Part shown: piece by piece, positions 13,976 through 15,099 of the stretch | Position numbering within the stretch: the stretch's first letter is position 1 | Layout of the letters: each line of letters begins with the position of its first letter | Assembly (NCBI GenBank): GCA_003444085.1 | Contig: DLVL01000054.1 | Coordinates: forward strand, 15,936 to 31,034 | Direction: 5' to 3' | Length of the DNA: 15,099 bases | Source of the DNA: Kosmotogaceae bacterium | GTDB taxonomy: Bacteria; Thermotogota; Thermotogae; Petrotogales; Kosmotogaceae | The notes under the pieces: model-generated | Databases searched by the model: none | What the model was told of the DNA's origin: nothing | What the model saw: only the letters and a program-made list of their open reading frames with translations | Position numbers and translations under genes: made by a program

Positions 13976-14310
13976 AAAGAATACTGCACATCGCATCAAA
14001 GGAAACATGGAATGAGGCTTTGCCCGGAGGCTACTACACCCCAGAATCGTACGAAAGCGAAGGATTCATCCATTGTTCCACCCCAGAACAGGTCATTGAG
14101 GTGGCAAATCACCTGTTCAGGGCCAGGAGGGGGCTGATCCTTCTGGTGATTGAAGAAGACAAGGTGGACTCACCCGTTAAGTACGAAGACCCTGGTAATG
14201 GCAGCTTCTATCCGCACATTTATGGGCCGCTCAACATCTCGGCAGTTGTCAAGGTAGTGGCATTTGAACCGCTTTCGAATGGTTGTTTTGCTCTGCCAGA
14301 TATAACCTGA
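13972..14310 (+). CDS. DUF952 family protein
   Basis: From the TTG at 13972 this is a 112-residue soluble protein with the conserved DUF952 pattern. It has an opening RILHIASKETWNEAL, then YESEGFIHCSTPEQVIEVANHLF with the conserved His and Cys, then LILLVIEEDKV, and a FYPHIYGPL motif near residue 80. The family is of unknown biochemical function and is structurally related to ADP-ribosyltransferase-like folds, so no reaction is assigned. A longer in-frame ATG at 13810 is unlikely because the added 54 residues look non-coding, while TTG has a strong GGGAGGTG with a 5-base spacer. Its stop abuts the stop of the convergent tag gene, together forming TGATCA at 14308-14313. Confidence 0.85.
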   Translation: MKRILHIASKETWNEALPGGYYTPESYESEGFIHCSTPEQVIEVANHLFRARRGLILLVIEEDKVDSPVKYEDPGNGSFYPHIYGPLNISAVVKVVAFEPLSNGCFALPDIT

Positions 14311-14907
14311 TCACTGTTGCCAGATGCTGTATTGGTCAATGATTTCCTGATACCTGAAGCAACCTGTCAGATGATCGTTTACAACACCAACTGCCTGAAG
14401 AAACGAATACACTATCGTTGAACCCACAAATGAAAATCCACGCTTCTTCATGTCCCTGCTTATCCTTTCAGAGAGCTCTGTGTGAGCTGGGACCTGTTCA
14501 AGGTCTCGCCAGCTGTTGACAATCGGACTGTTTCCTGTGAAAGACCACAGGTAGTCCGAAAAGCTGCCGAATTCCTCCTGTATGTTGAGAAAACACCTCG
14601 CATTGCTCACCGAACTCTTTACTTTGAGTCTGTTTCTCACGATACCCGGGTCCTGTAGAAGCTTCCTGATCGTCGTCTCATCGAATGATGCTACTCTTTC
14701 AGGGTCAAAACCCTCATAGGCATTTCTGTAATTATCACGTTTCTTCAATATCGTTATCCAGCTCAGACCCGCCTGCGCACTTTCAAGAACCAGAAACTCA
14801 AATAGTGTCCTGTCATCAAACACGGGGACTCCCCATTCCCTGTCATGATAGTCAACGTAGATATCGTCAGAATTGGCCCATGGGCAACGTACATTGCTCT
14901 CTTTCAC
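14311..14907 (-). CDS. tag: 3-methyladenine DNA glycosylase I
   Basis: Tag removes 3-methyladenine from alkylated DNA as the first step of base excision repair. The 198-residue protein keeps every family landmark. The zinc ligands are Cys8 (RCPWA), His21 (YHDREWGVP), His179 and Cys183 (NDHLTGCF), with the same spacing as in the E. coli enzyme. Glu42 in FLVLES, Trp25 and Trp50 of QAGLSW line the base pocket, and GFSFVGSTIVYSFLQAVGVV covers the DNA-binding part. The GTG start at 14907 has AGGAG 9 bases upstream. The gene is convergent with DUF952 and its TGA abuts the DUF952 stop. Confidence 0.95.
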   Translation of the reverse strand: MKESNVRCPWANSDDIYVDYHDREWGVPVFDDRTLFEFLVLESAQAGLSWITILKKRDNYRNAYEGFDPERVASFDETTIRKLLQDPGIVRNRLKVKSSVSNARCFLNIQEEFGSFSDYLWSFTGNSPIVNSWRDLEQVPAHTELSERISRDMKKRGFSFVGSTIVYSFLQAVGVVNDHLTGCFRYQEIIDQYSIWQQ

Positions 14908-15099
14908 AGAAACTCACTCCTTTCGGTAGATCCACAAGTCTGACAGTGATTTCGCATGGTTGCTTCCACTAGTGTTTGAGAAGACTTCTCTGGATTTGCA
15001 TGATACCTTGAGTGGATCTTGAAACTCGTCTTTCACCAGTCCTGCGTAAGCATTTCTTTCGTTACGCGGTTCGACAGTTTTCTCAATTCACACCAAATT
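14908..15099. other. Region upstream of tag to the window edge
   Basis: Apart from the weak open frame described at 14914-15036, I see no gene, repeat or clear promoter in this last stretch. Confidence 0.3.
14914..15036 (-). CDS. Possible small ORF or gene remnant upstream of tag
   Basis: On the minus strand an open frame of at least 57 codons ends in TGA at 14914-14916, inside the SD region of tag. A GTG at 15036 would give 40 residues ending SLSDLWIYRKE, with AGGA only 3 bases upstream. No start is visible further upstream before an in-frame stop near the window edge. I do not recognise it. It could be the tail of a decayed gene or chance. Confidence 0.2.
   Translation of the reverse strand: MKDEFQDPLKVSCKSREVFSNTSGSNHAKSLSDLWIYRKE

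Overview
The window looks like chromosomal DNA of a diderm bacterium, most likely a member of the Thermotogota close to Mesotoga/Kosmotoga. This is inferred from the type of proteins, a GC content that looks to be in the mid-40s by eye, and a periplasmic OmpH-type chaperone beside an LptB-type ATPase. It has not been checked against any database. Start codons are unusual: about ten of the sixteen confident genes appear to begin with GTG or TTG, usually behind a strong Shine-Dalgarno (SD) sequence.

Layout. Positions 71-2140 carry two minus-strand genes: a XerC/XerD-type tyrosine recombinase and, upstream of it, a 309-residue protein I do not recognise. The spacer between them holds two copies of a 12-bp perfect palindrome. 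The 3' quarter of the recombinase gene is much richer in AT than the rest. Positions 2141-2592 are a 450-bp divergent intergenic region, very AT-rich on the left and normal in composition on the right, with one weak small-ORF candidate. Positions 2593-8807 are a tight seven-gene plus-strand chain: rel (ppGpp synthetase/hydrolase), dtd, ompH, lptB, a LOG-like Rossmann protein, gltX and a lone prepilin-like protein. Most junctions in it are 4-base overlaps. It mixes stress signalling, translation quality control and tRNA charging with envelope export.

Positions 8830-13609 are a convergent minus-strand set, transcribed in the order GT2 glycosyltransferase, PlsY-like acyltransferase, GH13 branching-enzyme-like protein, QueD/PTPS, EcfT. 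The first three are practically fused at their junctions, as are the last two, with a 77-bp gap between the two groups. The glycosyltransferase/acyltransferase pair suggests glycolipid synthesis. The QueD/EcfT pair suggests pterin or deazapurine (queuosine or folate) metabolism coupled to vitamin uptake. Positions 13610-15099 hold a DUF952 gene, preceded by a small ORF whose stop codon overlaps its start, and a convergent tag gene (3-methyladenine DNA glycosylase I).

I found no rRNA, tRNA, CRISPR array, transposase or complete mobile element. No obviously new multi-gene system stands out. The points most worth a second look are the mosaic recombinase with its neighbouring palindromes, the unknown 309-residue protein, the hybrid active-site motif of the QueD homologue and its possible AUC start, the glycosyltransferase/PlsY-like pair, and the coupled small ORF ahead of DUF952.
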